From: a virus
Length of the DNA: 30,336 nucleotides
Direction: 5' to 3' (one strand)
Virus record (IMG/VR): IMGVR_UViG_3300014839_000030
Location: 1-30,336 of that record
Under the pieces are notes generated by a model. That model was not told where the DNA came from and did not search any database. It saw only the letters and a list, made by a program, of their open reading frames with translations. Of the stretch, positions 8,257 to 17,189 are shown piece by piece; within the stretch, counting starts at the first letter, position 1; every line of letters begins with the position of its first letter. A program made the translations under genes and the position numbers.

Positions 8257-8731
8257 CCCCTGTCTTGACATAGGCGACGCGTTCTTACGGGTGCTGCAGA
8301 ACTCTTCGGTAGTATCTGCGCTGACCCCGCGGCTCAAGACCATAGACTGGGACCCGGTGCGCACGGAACATCCGCGCTATCCCACCAGCATCAAGGACCT
8401 TCCGGTCTTCTTGCTCTGTGTGGAGGATGAAAAAGACGATGCCGAGGTCACCAACGGGATGAAGTTTGAGCCGGAATGGGATGGCTGGCTCTATCTGCAG
8501 CAAGACCCAGCTCAGAATGCGACCCGCCAGGCCCTTTCCTATGCGCGAAGCTTCCAGTCGGCCTTTTTGGCCAAGCCCAGACTCTTGCAGGGCGCGGGAG
8601 CGGAATATTTTGCGGTGACCCAGGTTATTTTCCATCGCACGATCCAGCATCGGCTGCAGGACCACCCGCTCTACCGGGTGACCCCGATTCAGTTCAAATT
8701 CGAGATTTCGTCGACAATTCTCTATTCATAG
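8249..8731 (+). CDS. hypothetical head-tail region protein
   Basis: A 160-residue protein of unknown function between the joining genes and the tail tube gene. It has a helical N-terminus (DIGDAFLRVLQNSSVVSAL) followed by predicted beta strands (VFLLCVEDEKDD, GWLYLQQDP) and a beta-rich C-terminus (ITPIQFKFEISSTIL-like). The start ATG 8249 has GAAGAGG upstream. Size and position fit a tail completion or terminator role, but I see no diagnostic motif. Confidence 0.6.
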   Translation: MLSPCLDIGDAFLRVLQNSSVVSALTPRLKTIDWDPVRTEHPRYPTSIKDLPVFLLCVEDEKDDAEVTNGMKFEPEWDGWLYLQQDPAQNATRQALSYARSFQSAFLAKPRLLQGAGAEYFAVTQVIFHRTIQHRLQDHPLYRVTPIQFKFEISSTILYS

Positions 8732-8739
8732 GAGGTCAA

Positions 8740-8982
8740 GTGAAGCTAGTTTACCAGCCACGGCGCGGCGAAGGGCCCGAGCCTAAGGAAATCAAGAGTT
8801 TGGGCATCACCATAGTGCCCAATCGGCCTTGGACCGTCACCGACGAAGCTTGGGGGAAGCGCCTTCTGGCCGCCGTCCCTCAAGTCATATGGCTGGATCC
8901 GCCTCCAGTGAATCCAGCGCCCGCCGCGCCGTCTTCCGCTGAGACTGCGCAACCCAATCAACCGGCCGGAGGTGTGAAATGA
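8740..8982 (+). CDS. small hypothetical protein before the tail tube gene
   Basis: An 80-residue protein. The GTG start at 8740 is preceded by AGGAGGT (8730-8736), which overlaps the upstream stop codon, so this start is preferred over any earlier one. Residues 1-55 could form a small beta domain (VKLVYQP and ITIVPNRPWTVTD), and the last 25 residues are a Pro/Ala/Asn tail that is probably disordered. It ends in an ATGA overlap with the tail tube gene. Function unknown; co-translation with the tube suggests a small tail or connector component. Confidence 0.6.
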   Translation: MKLVYQPRRGEGPEPKEIKSLGITIVPNRPWTVTDEAWGKRLLAAVPQVIWLDPPPVNPAPAAPSSAETAQPNQPAGGVK

Positions 8983-10382
8983 GCAAGGCAAGCGTTGGAT
9001 ACGGAACCGGTGCAGCCATAGGAATCGGTCTGGAGGAGCCCGCCGCAGAGGGGACCGGAGTGGTCCCCGACGTCTATATTCCTTTCAAGTCCGAATCTCT
9101 GAAGTGCAAGCGCGCCGTTACGAAGAGCGGTACCATCACCGGCGATCGCAGTGTGCCACAGCGGCTAAAGGGAGTTCGCGAGGCGGACGGCGACATCGTT
9201 TGTGAAATTTCCGGCCCGGAATTCAACTACCTTTTTGACAAGTGGAACGGCAACGCCACGGGAGCCCGTACCGACGAGACCATAGCTGGCTTCGTCACGG
9301 CCGCTCCGACGGCGACCGTGGTAGCCTCCGGGACTCTGGCCATTGCGACCTTCAACTATTGCGTGGAGACCATCTGGAGAGGGCCGGGAGGCCTCCTCTT
9401 CAGCCAGCCGGCCTCGGCGAACTCCGCCAATGCGACGACCGTGACGGGGAACCAGAAGGTCAATCTCGCCTGGGCTGTCAACGGGACGGTTCCCAACTCC
9501 CCGGCCTCCGACTGGGCGATCGCCGGGAGCGCCATCTTCCGCCGCACGGGAGCCGCTCCATATCAATTGCTGGCCGTTCTTTCGGGCAGCGGTACCACCT
9601 ATATTGATGACGGTTCAATCACCGAGTTGCTCAACGTGCTGCCCTATACCCGCGCCGCCGCCGCCCTGCACACCTGGGTCAAAGCCTATGTCGCGGGACA
9701 GAATCCCCTTCCTGCCGTCTCGATCACCCGCTTGACCGATAATGACCAATCCGAGCGCCTGTTGCTGACCCGGTTCAACACATTCGAGGTCGGCGTGAAA
9801 GAGCCGAATTCCCCGGTCGAAGGGAAGTTCGGCGTGATGGCCCGAGACTTCGAACCTGTCGCCAATCCCACCCCAGCCCTGACCAACCTGCAGAAGATGA
9901 TGAACTGGCAATGCCAGGTAGCCATTGACGGAACGTTCTCCGATGCCATCGAGGCTGTCACCATCAGCGGGACCAATGGCTGCGAGAAAATCCCCGGATG
10001 CTCCGGCAAGCCCCGCTATCGCGACATCGGACGCGGCGAGCGCGAGGTTACGGGCACCCTTGGGAAGGGGTTCGAAGACCATGAGTTCTGGGGCAAGATG
10101 CGAGACGGGGTTGCCTTCAATCTGCGCCTGGTCGGTATGGGTCAGCCGATGGCTCTTCCGACCCTTCCCGCGACCTACGACTTCGAGATGGGCGCCGAGG
10201 ACGTCACGCCGTTCCCCTATTGCCTGGTCATCGACGCCTACAATTGCACCCTGTCCGAGGCCGGTGGTAATGTCTCGGGCAAGGGGCGCATCGCGGAGAA
10301 CATCCAGTTCGGGTGCGCCGTGGACGCCACTACGGGGACCGAGCTGCGGGTGCGGGGGTATGATCTGACCCCGACCTATTGA
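8979..10382 (+). CDS. major tail tube protein with inserted Ig/FN3-like domain
   Basis: A 467-residue protein. Residues 1-95 (VYIPFKSESLKCKRAVTKSG, then VREADGDIVCEISGPEFNYLF) and residues ~230-467 (TRLTDNDQSERLLLTRFNTFEVGV, then TISGTNGCEKIPG) have the two-part layout of siphophage tail tube proteins, which polymerise around the tape measure. Between them, about residues 105-230, lies a beta-rich domain with features of a fibronectin type III fold (SAIFRRTG, QLLAVLSGSGTTYIDDGS). Tube proteins without such domains are about 150-350 residues long, so the extra length is explained by the insertion. It sits two genes before the tape measure gene. Confidence 0.75.
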   Translation: MSKASVGYGTGAAIGIGLEEPAAEGTGVVPDVYIPFKSESLKCKRAVTKSGTITGDRSVPQRLKGVREADGDIVCEISGPEFNYLFDKWNGNATGARTDETIAGFVTAAPTATVVASGTLAIATFNYCVETIWRGPGGLLFSQPASANSANATTVTGNQKVNLAWAVNGTVPNSPASDWAIAGSAIFRRTGAAPYQLLAVLSGSGTTYIDDGSITELLNVLPYTRAAAALHTWVKAYVAGQNPLPAVSITRLTDNDQSERLLLTRFNTFEVGVKEPNSPVEGKFGVMARDFEPVANPTPALTNLQKMMNWQCQVAIDGTFSDAIEAVTISGTNGCEKIPGCSGKPRYRDIGRGEREVTGTLGKGFEDHEFWGKMRDGVAFNLRLVGMGQPMALPTLPATYDFEMGAEDVTPFPYCLVIDAYNCTLSEAGGNVSGKGRIAENIQFGCAVDATTGTELRVRGYDLTPTY

Positions 10383-10415
10383 TTTCCTTTCAAAAAAAAC
10401 GCTCTTGGAGGTATG

Positions 10416-10967
10416 ATGACCCGGTTTTTCAAAATCCTGGCCGCTTCGGCGGCCTTCTTCATTTCACTGGCCCTGTTGGACGCCGGATTGGGAAGGGTCA
10501 AGGCGGCCACCGGCGACATCGTGGCTTGGTCCAACGACCAGCAACAGGATGTCGCCCGACTGACTCAGACGCAGTTCCTCCCCGGACTCACGGACAGCTT
10601 CGACTTGGGTAATTCCTCGTTACGCTGGCGCAATCTTACAGTGGCTAACCTGACCGTAGGGTCACAGAGCTCCACCGGGATGACCGGGATGGCCCGCCAG
10701 GTGGCTGCCGCGAATACCACCCTGGCGAACTTCTCGGCTCCCTTCGTCGGCGTCACCAACGCCACCGCGACTATCACCTTGCCGGTGGCTCCCGCCACCG
10801 GTGCAATCTTCGTCGTCAAAGATGAGACAGGCACCGCAGGCGCAGCCGGCAACATCACGGTCAAGGCCTCGACGGGCAATATCGAGGGGGCCGCTTCCCT
10901 GAGCGTCTCTAGCGCTTATGGAACCGCGAAGGTTCTGTATACGGGCAGCGTCTGGGAGACTTGGTAA
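10416..10967 (+). CDS. fibre-like protein with N-terminal signal peptide
   Basis: About 183 residues. The N-terminus (TRFFKILAASAAFFISLALL, then ...GRVKAATG) is a basic-hydrophobic-polar signal peptide with a possible cleavage after an Ala-rich motif near residue 32, which is unusual for a virion gene. The rest looks like phage fibre material: DLGNSSLRWRNLTV resembles the 'DLGs.s.rW..lyv' motif of fibre shafts, and the C-terminal ITLPVAPATGAIFVVKDETG with ITVKAS, IEGAASLSV and VWETW fits a beta domain common at fibre ends. GGAGG at 10407-10411 is correctly spaced for the second ATG (10416) rather than the first (10413). It occupies the place where tail assembly chaperone genes are usually found. 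Confidence 0.7.
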   Translation: MTRFFKILAASAAFFISLALLDAGLGRVKAATGDIVAWSNDQQQDVARLTQTQFLPGLTDSFDLGNSSLRWRNLTVANLTVGSQSSTGMTGMARQVAAANTTLANFSAPFVGVTNATATITLPVAPATGAIFVVKDETGTAGAAGNITVKASTGNIEGAASLSVSSAYGTAKVLYTGSVWETW

Positions 10968-13900
10968 ATGGGCTCCAATCGCCTCGAGGTCACCTTAGCG
11001 GCCAATACGAAACCCCTGAACGATGCTCTGAAGCAGGTCGATAAGACCGTCAAGAGCTCGTTCTCGGCGATCGAGTCCCATGCCAAGATGGCTGCTGGGG
11101 CTCTGGCCGCTTTGGGGGCCGGGGGCGACCTCCTGGGCAAGACTTTCATTGACCAGGCCGCCAGTCTGGAGACGTTGCAGGCCAAGATGGTCGGCGTCAC
11201 CGGATCGGTAGCCAAGGCCCGAGAGGAGATCGAGAAGCTTCAGCAGTTCACCCACGCCAATCACAACCTGTTCTCATTGGAAGAGGTCGAGAAGGCGCAG
11301 ATGACGCTCAAGAATTTGACTCATGACGCCGATACACTTTTGCCCATCGTGGCAGGCCTGGGGGCTCAATTCGGAGACCTCGACGGAAAGGCTACCCTGG
11401 TAGCCCAGGCCTGGAACGGTAATGCCAAGGGCCTCAAGGCATATCAGCGCGAATGCCAGGTCTCGACCGAGACGCTCGTTCAGTTCGGTGCTCACGTCGA
11501 CGAGACGGGAAAGATTACGGTTAAGGGCGCTGCGAATCTCGACGCATTCCGAAAAGCGATGGTCGCCATTGAACAGTCCAAGCACGGCGATGCGGTAGCC
11601 CGTCAGGCCGACACCCTGGCCGGAGCCATGACGGAGCTGTCGAATTCGTTCAAGGAGTTCGAGGCCGAAGCCGGCAAGGCGCTGCTCCCGACCGCTACCG
11701 CGATCGTGAAGTCCATTTCGGGAATGGTAGAGGAGTTCCGCGCCCTTCCGGATGAGACCAAGGGCATGATCGCCTGGGGCGCCATGGCCACTGGAGTGGT
11801 CGGCACTGTGGGCGCGGCAGTGGTAGGATGTGCTGCTACGGTAGGACCTCTCGTGGCAGGCCTGGCCACCGCGGGAGTTACGGCCGCGGGGGCATCCGCG
11901 GCGCTGGCGGCAGTGTGTCCTCCGCTTGCCGGAGTAGCTTTCGCCGCAACCGTCGCCGGACTATCCTTTGCGCCGGTAGTGGCGGGCCTCGTGGCCGTCG
12001 GCGGCGCAGGAATCTACATGGTCCATTCGATGGGCGAGGCCAACAAGGCCGCGGCGCAAACCCTGAAAATGGAAGACCAACAGTTGGGCTTCTATCGTAA
12101 AGAGCGTGACGTCATTGTCTCGGCCACCAAAGCCATCAAAGACCATGGAGATGCGCTGATTGAAGACGCCAGGAGTTCGGCCCAAGCAGACCTCCTCATA
12201 GGAAAGACGGACTTCGATATCACTAAAGCGATTCTTGGACAGCGAGAACTGCAACGCGCCGCGGAAGAATCCAAGAATCAAGCCAAGGTGGCCGAGATAG
12301 AGAAAACGATTAAGTTCCTCGAGCTCGAGCGGGACGAGATGCGCGGAACGGGCGTGGCTGCCATGGAGGCAGCCGAAAAAACCAAGAACGCCGAACAAAT
12401 CAAGGCGGAAGCCGCTGCCTCCGCTCTCGAGGCATTCCAGAAGAACAAACAAGCCGGGGTATTCATCAACAAACGCGAGGAGTTGGCAGCTCTCGATGAG
12501 GTCCTGGCAGGCCTGAAGCAGACCCACAAAACTACCGAGGACAATTACAACAAACTCAAGGCGACCAAGGATGGAGATAAGTCCGAAGAGTCCAAGTCCC
12601 TCCAGTCCACGCTTGAGGAAGAGAAAAGGCTCATTCTAGAGCATGCCAAAATGGCCCGAGAAGCCCGCGAGGAAGAAGCCAAGGAAGCTCTCAAGAAGGT
12701 TGAGGAGGATTCCCAATTAGGTAAGATATCCAAGAGCGAGGAGGCCTCCCGACTCAAGGATCTCGCCGGAAAATATGGCGACCTGGCCGAGTTTAAGCGC
12801 GACGTCAACTTCAAGGCCGAACAGTCTATCAAGTCCGCAATCGAAGACCGATTCGCCGCCGAAGTAAAGACCTCCGAGGCAACGAGGTCCTTGCTCGACG
12901 CTCAGCAGAAGTCCATAGAGGACCGCATCAAACGCGGTGAGGATTTGAAAACGGGGGAAGCCGAGCTTATCGCGCTCATCAAAGAGCGTGCCGACGCGGA
13001 ACAAGACGCCATCGTCACCAAAGCCGCCTTGGAGAAGTCCAAGCAAAGCGATCCTCGGGTGCGGGCCGAGATTGAGAAGCAAGCTCAGCGTGAAATAGCC
13101 AAGGTGTGGTTGGAAACGGATGCGCAGATCGCCGCCTCCCAGGACTTCGTTCGCCGGACGGCGGCGGACCGGATCGAGACTGACATCGACGTTTCGCGCG
13201 GCCAGAAGGCTATCATTGACGCCCAGGTGGAATCTCTGAAGCGAAAGGTCAAGGAGGGAGAGAACGTCGGCCACCAGCTCGACGAAGAACTGAAGAAGCA
13301 GCACCAAATCGAAGACGCGAGCTTCCGTCTGACCCTGGCAAAAAAACTGTCGACAGAAACGGACCCCGCCAAACGCGTGCAGTTGGAGCTGGAGTCCCGA
13401 GAACAGTTGACGGCCAGCCAGAAGCGCTATGCCGAGACGGTCAAGAAGACCCACGAAGAGGAAGCGGCGAGTCGCGCCAAGGATCATCTCGAAGCCCTGG
13501 CCCTATCCAAAAGAGAACACGACGAGAAGCTGGCCCAGATGGCCGAGCATAAGGCCGCCGGCAAGGACACGACCCGAGAGGAGGCCAGCCTGGCCCGCGA
13601 GGCGACAGACCTGAAAATCAAGGAGATTCAGGCAAGGCTGGCATCCAATGAGGTGGGTAAGTCCGCCGCCGAACAGGCCCGTCTGCAGCGCGAAGCGGAA
13701 CTCGATATCCTCCAGGCCCGCCGGGACGGCAAGAAGGCGTTGGAGGCGCTGAACACCACCCTCAAAGCCGGCACGGACGAACTGAACAAGCAGAAGGACG
13801 CGCTCAAGGGCATCGTTGACGAGCTGGCCAAACTCAAAGGCGAGAAGGAAAAGGATGAGCGGGAAAAGGGCCCCCTCATCGGCGGGATCGAGGAGATGGC

Positions 13901-14483
13901 GAAGGCCCAGCAACGAGACAACCGGATCGCCGAGCTGGAGTCAAAAAGGCGGATGGCCGAGTCCGACATCGGGGACCAGGAAGCTTCCCGCAAGAGTGCA
14001 GCGGCCAACCAATCCGAAGGAGACCGGACTGGTAAGACGTTCGGTGGCCAGACCCCGGCGGAGCTCATCCGTCAGGCCGAGGTTGACGCTATTGAATCCG
14101 CCCGCAGGAAAAAGGACCAGGACCGAGCTGACTCCACCCTGGCGGCCGGCCGCTCCGCCGCCGAAGCAAAGCTCCGCGATATGGGCAAGAGTCCTGAGGA
14201 AATCGAACAGATTCTGGGAGTCAACTTCAAGCCCGCTCCCTCCGATGCTAAAAAGGAAGCCGATCCGGCCCGCACCGTCGCGGCTAAGAAGGGGATCATT
14301 CCGGGGGCCTATGACCCGGCCATTCACGCCCCTGCTCCGGGTTCCGAGGATTTGATAGCCGAGCAAAAGACCACAAACGACCTTCTGCGCCAAATCCTCA
14401 ACAAGGAAGCCCGCGTGCGGATAGATGGCGGGCGGCCGGCCACCGAGCAACAACTGTGGCAATATACCACCAATAAGACATGA
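10968..14483 (+). CDS. tail tape measure protein
   Basis: An 1171-residue protein. The N-terminus (LEVTLAANTKPLNDALKQVD) leads into a helical TMP-like domain with phage TP901/TMP-type sequence near residues 60-190. Residues ~255-355 are strongly hydrophobic (several Ala/Gly/Val-rich transmembrane-like segments), and residues ~370-1050 are highly charged coiled coil rich in Lys, Glu, Ala and Gln. By the usual 0.15 nm per residue, the tail would be about 175 nm long. The start ATG 10968 lies directly after the upstream stop with GGGAG 9 bases before. It ends in an ATGA overlap. The N-terminal ~33 residues have a paralogue in the gene at 28829. Confidence 0.93.
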   Translation: MGSNRLEVTLAANTKPLNDALKQVDKTVKSSFSAIESHAKMAAGALAALGAGGDLLGKTFIDQAASLETLQAKMVGVTGSVAKAREEIEKLQQFTHANHNLFSLEEVEKAQMTLKNLTHDADTLLPIVAGLGAQFGDLDGKATLVAQAWNGNAKGLKAYQRECQVSTETLVQFGAHVDETGKITVKGAANLDAFRKAMVAIEQSKHGDAVARQADTLAGAMTELSNSFKEFEAEAGKALLPTATAIVKSISGMVEEFRALPDETKGMIAWGAMATGVVGTVGAAVVGCAATVGPLVAGLATAGVTAAGASAALAAVCPPLAGVAFAATVAGLSFAPVVAGLVAVGGAGIYMVHSMGEANKAAAQTLKMEDQQLGFYRKERDVIVSATKAIKDHGDALIEDARSSAQADLLIGKTDFDITKAILGQRELQRAAEESKNQAKVAEIEKTIKFLELERDEMRGTGVAAMEAAEKTKNAEQIKAEAAASALEAFQKNKQAGVFINKREELAALDEVLAGLKQTHKTTEDNYNKLKATKDGDKSEESKSLQSTLEEEKRLILEHAKMAREAREEEAKEALKKVEEDSQLGKISKSEEASRLKDLAGKYGDLAEFKRDVNFKAEQSIKSAIEDRFAAEVKTSEATRSLLDAQQKSIEDRIKRGEDLKTGEAELIALIKERADAEQDAIVTKAALEKSKQSDPRVRAEIEKQAQREIAKVWLETDAQIAASQDFVRRTAADRIETDIDVSRGQKAIIDAQVESLKRKVKEGENVGHQLDEELKKQHQIEDASFRLTLAKKLSTETDPAKRVQLELESREQLTASQKRYAETVKKTHEEEAASRAKDHLEALALSKREHDEKLAQMAEHKAAGKDTTREEASLAREATDLKIKEIQARLASNEVGKSAAEQARLQREAELDILQARRDGKKALEALNTTLKAGTDELNKQKDALKGIVDELAKLKGEKEKDEREKGPLIGGIEEMAKAQQRDNRIAELESKRRMAESDIGDQEASRKSAAANQSEGDRTGKTFGGQTPAELIRQAEVDAIESARRKKDQDRADSTLAAGRSAAEAKLRDMGKSPEEIEQILGVNFKPAPSDAKKEADPARTVAAKKGIIPGAYDPAIHAPAPGSEDLIAEQKTTNDLLRQILNKEARVRIDGGRPATEQQLWQYTTNKT

Positions 14484-14731
14484 CGACATACACCGTGAGC
14501 CTGGCTCCCCGGCTCCCACACAGCAAAGACTTGTTCTGGGAGATTGTGGACCACTTAGAGTCGTGGAATTGCTTCCCTGACCGTCCGGCGCAGATGGTGG
14601 TCAGGCTCTGCCCCCGGGGGCTCACGATGGCCCGCAAAATCGACAAACGCGGGTTGGGATTGACTCTTTGGTATCTATACCGGTGGAACCCGGCTTGGAG
14701 AATCTATTTCGTAGGGAAGGAGGCTGCATGA
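14480..14731 (+). CDS. small hypothetical tail protein
   Basis: An 83-residue basic protein that starts in an ATGA overlap with the tape measure gene and ends in another with the next gene. It has many Trp, Arg and Leu residues (VVRLCPRGLTMARKIDKRGL, LTLWYLYRWNPAWRIYFVG). No domain is recognised. Its position directly after the tape measure gene is where distal tail or tail-tip initiators often lie, but the protein is much smaller than those. Confidence 0.65.
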   Translation: MTTYTVSLAPRLPHSKDLFWEIVDHLESWNCFPDRPAQMVVRLCPRGLTMARKIDKRGLGLTLWYLYRWNPAWRIYFVGKEAA

Positions 14732-15540
14732 GCATAGGGACCGATGACATCCAGCTCTTTAACTCGGCCACTCCGACGGCCTCGATTTACCCCACTCCCA
14801 CCCCTCTCGTCGGAGGAGGAATAGGAGCGACCAGGCTTCGAGGAAACTCTGTGAGCGAGTTACACCCCACTATGTCTTCGGCAATGGCCGGGGGCGGATC
14901 CCGTACCTCGGTGGCCAAATACTGGATAGTCAACCAGTCTTCCACCGATGACCTGCAGAGCGGCTCGGTCAACCTGGCCAACAGCATGGATGATTCTCCA
15001 GCCGGCCCATTTTATCCGTCCATCACCCCGAGCGCCTCTACCGATGACAATACCTATTTGTTCCGGTTTCTCGGTTGGGATACGCAGCCGGTCCCCCAGC
15101 CTCTTAGCAGCGATGTGAATGGGCAGGGAGCCGTCAAGGTGAGCTCCGGAGACTCTTTCTCCCGGGTGGTGGCCGTGGAGTCAAGGGATGCGACAACTGG
15201 CGTCTTCAAGCCGGTCACGTCGAACTGCACAATCGCGAACGGCCCCATCACGACGGGCATTTTGATGGCCGGCTGCTATTCCATAACCTCCGAGGTGCGC
15301 ACTGCACTTTCCGCCTCTCTTGATGATGCGTCGACTACCGCCGATGCGGCTACCGTCCCCGCCGGGATCGTTCTTTCCAAGCCTCGAACCCTCGCCACCG
15401 CTTTGACCCTCGCCAACAATGGGGTGTTGCCAAAGGGCGGCGGGGCGCAGCCGGGGTGGAGCGTGTGGGTTGTCGACGAGATGCGCAAGCCGAGTCAAGA
15501 CTTGCAGGTGATTATCCAGGTGAATGGAGCCACATTCTGA
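14728..15540 (+). CDS. putative tail structural protein
   Basis: About 270 residues, Ser/Thr/Ala/Gly-rich with predicted beta strands throughout, as in virion surface or tail proteins. The start ATG 14728 has AAGGAGG directly upstream and makes an ATGA overlap, so it is preferred to ATG 14668. Segments such as TSVAKYWIVNQSSTDDLQSG and NTYLFRFLGWDTQPVP suggest a beta-sandwich. I recognise no specific family. It may be a distal tail or decoration protein and immediately precedes the lysis genes. Confidence 0.65.
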   Translation: MSIGTDDIQLFNSATPTASIYPTPTPLVGGGIGATRLRGNSVSELHPTMSSAMAGGGSRTSVAKYWIVNQSSTDDLQSGSVNLANSMDDSPAGPFYPSITPSASTDDNTYLFRFLGWDTQPVPQPLSSDVNGQGAVKVSSGDSFSRVVAVESRDATTGVFKPVTSNCTIANGPITTGILMAGCYSITSEVRTALSASLDDASTTADAATVPAGIVLSKPRTLATALTLANNGVLPKGGGAQPGWSVWVVDEMRKPSQDLQVIIQVNGATF

Positions 15541-16058
15541 TGCACAGTTTGCTCGCCCCCTTTCTGGCGCTTATCCCGTGCAATGGAGAGCGTCGTACCC
15601 AATGGCCCAAATTCTTGCTCGAGTCCGCCGGAGGCCTCTGCTGGGCCGCCTGGCTGGAGACGATGGCCGTTTATCGGGAGGTAGCCCTGCTTGTCCCCCT
15701 GACATTTGTAGCCATCCTGTGGATCGTCAATATGTTGAGCGGGACCCTGGCGGCGACGTTGCGAGGCGCAGATGGCGGCGGAGTGACCGGAATCCGAGCC
15801 TTCAAATGGTCTCGCTCGCGCGAGGGGATGACTAACCTGGTCGTCTATGCATGCGTCTTGGGCGTCAGCTATATCTTACGCCGGTGGGCGCCCTATGGCT
15901 CCATACCGGCCGGGGTTATCGAGGCCTATGTCATCTTCCACCTATGCGGTTCGTGCCTCAGTAACCTGGGCCGGATTTTTGGAAACCGAGCGATGCAAAA
16001 CCTTGGCGGTATGTTGGAGAACCGAGGAGACCAACTCCTGGAGAAGAGGAAGTCATGA
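15540..16058 (+). CDS. phage holin
   Basis: A 172-residue membrane protein that starts in a TGATG overlap and ends in an overlap with the endolysin gene. Hydrophobic segments lie near residues 28-45, 48-72 (VALLVPLTFVAILWIVNMLS), 97-113 (NLVVYACVLGVSYIL) and 118-141. The motif NMLSGTLAATLRGADGG..GI resembles the 'D...G..aA......SS..G..G' segment of the Phage_holin_4 (toxin secretion / phage lysis) family, and the C-terminus is highly charged as usual for holins. It would form the membrane lesion that lets the endolysin out. Confidence 0.8.
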   Translation: MHSLLAPFLALIPCNGERRTQWPKFLLESAGGLCWAAWLETMAVYREVALLVPLTFVAILWIVNMLSGTLAATLRGADGGGVTGIRAFKWSRSREGMTNLVVYACVLGVSYILRRWAPYGSIPAGVIEAYVIFHLCGSCLSNLGRIFGNRAMQNLGGMLENRGDQLLEKRKS

Positions 16059-17122
16059 CTATCAATCAAGAGGGCCTTGAGCTCATCAAGAAGTCGGAAG
16101 GCCTGCGCCTAGAGACCTACTTGGATTCGCGGGGAATCCCCACGATCGGCTATGGTCATACCGCCGGGGTCCTCGTAGGGGACAAAATCTCTCAGGATCA
16201 GGCCGACGCCTTCCTTCACCTCGACCTGGCCGGCGCGGAAGCGGATGTGGCCCGCCTGGTCAAAGTCCCTCTGAGTTCGAATCAATTTTCCGCCTTGGTC
16301 AGTTTCGTCTATAATGTCGGGTCCGGCCAATTCAAGGCCTCAACCTTGTTGGCCAAGCTCAACGCCGGGGACTTCCAGGGGGCGGCGGAACAATTCCCGC
16401 AATGGATTCATGCCGGCGACCACATCGACCCCGGCTTGGTCATTCGCCGAGCTGCAGAGCAGCGGCTTTTCCTCAAGGAGACCGCGCCTGTTTTCGATCC
16501 TAAGGCCAGCTCTGTCTGGAGGCTGTTCGCGCCCCCGGAGCGCTGGCAGGTAGCCCTTACCGTGACGGATGAGCAGCGTAAGGCTTTGTCTTGGGCCGCC
16601 ACCCAGTTGGGGCTCATATACCGAGAGGATGCGCAGGCATGCAAGGCTTTCCTCGGTCTCCAGCGCTCCGGTCCTGTGGCCATCAAGGTCGTGCCACAAT
16701 CCCAGCACACGCCTGATAGCTGTGGACAGACGAGCGTGGCTATGGCCATTGATGCACTCATGGCGAAGAGCCTTACGGATTCTGACATCAATTCTCGCTA
16801 TGGGTATGAATTGCTTACGGCGCTGAATCAGGAATGCGCTCCGAAGTTCGCTTGGGAAGACAAGGATTTTCAGACGACTGATTGGCCCCGCTTGGAATCT
16901 CAAACGGCCAAGGGCCTTCCGGCGGTCATTGGCCTTAACGGACCGGCGTTCAGCCCCGACGGCCGCGGGCACATTGTGCTTATCGCGGCGGTCAATGGGA
17001 CTCAAGTCACGTTCGCCGATCCTGCCCGGGGGAGCTTTAGGACCTGCACCAAGGCGGACATAGAGACCGCCCCACCTCACCCCGATGGGAAGTTCCTTTT
17101 TATCCCTCGCGTTCAAATCTGA
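16055..17122 (+). CDS. endolysin: GH24 lysozyme fused to C39-like cysteine peptidase domain
   Basis: A 355-residue protein without a signal peptide. Residues ~1-145 are a T4-type lysozyme (GH24): the E-8aa-D-5aa-T triad is E15, D24 and T30, with GIPTIGYGHT following, and FSALVSFVYNVGSG and RRAAEQRLFL complete the domain. It cleaves the glycan strand of peptidoglycan. After a linker, residues ~210-355 look like a papain/C39-type cysteine peptidase: C223 in TPDSCGQTSVAMAID, H306 in GRGHIVLIAAV and D322 in FADPARG. I infer that this half cuts peptide cross-links or serves as a processing or binding domain. The start overlaps the holin stop by 4 bases. Confidence 0.9.
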   Translation: MTINQEGLELIKKSEGLRLETYLDSRGIPTIGYGHTAGVLVGDKISQDQADAFLHLDLAGAEADVARLVKVPLSSNQFSALVSFVYNVGSGQFKASTLLAKLNAGDFQGAAEQFPQWIHAGDHIDPGLVIRRAAEQRLFLKETAPVFDPKASSVWRLFAPPERWQVALTVTDEQRKALSWAATQLGLIYREDAQACKAFLGLQRSGPVAIKVVPQSQHTPDSCGQTSVAMAIDALMAKSLTDSDINSRYGYELLTALNQECAPKFAWEDKDFQTTDWPRLESQTAKGLPAVIGLNGPAFSPDGRGHIVLIAAVNGTQVTFADPARGSFRTCTKADIETAPPHPDGKFLFIPRVQI

Positions 17123-17189
17123 AACTAAGCGCGCCCCCGGTGGGCGTTAGAGAATTTGTCAAAGCTGTGGCTTTGCGGAAAGGAGAGCA

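Noticed and set aside
10383-10967. Programmed frameshift between tail chaperone genes
   Set aside because: No pair of overlapping frames with a slippery heptamer is present. The A-run near 10392 lies before the RBS of the next gene, outside any coding overlap.
17132-17146. CGCCC/GGGCG hairpin after the endolysin gene
   Set aside because: Only five base pairs and no T run; the strong terminator at 17404-17441 is the real transcript end.
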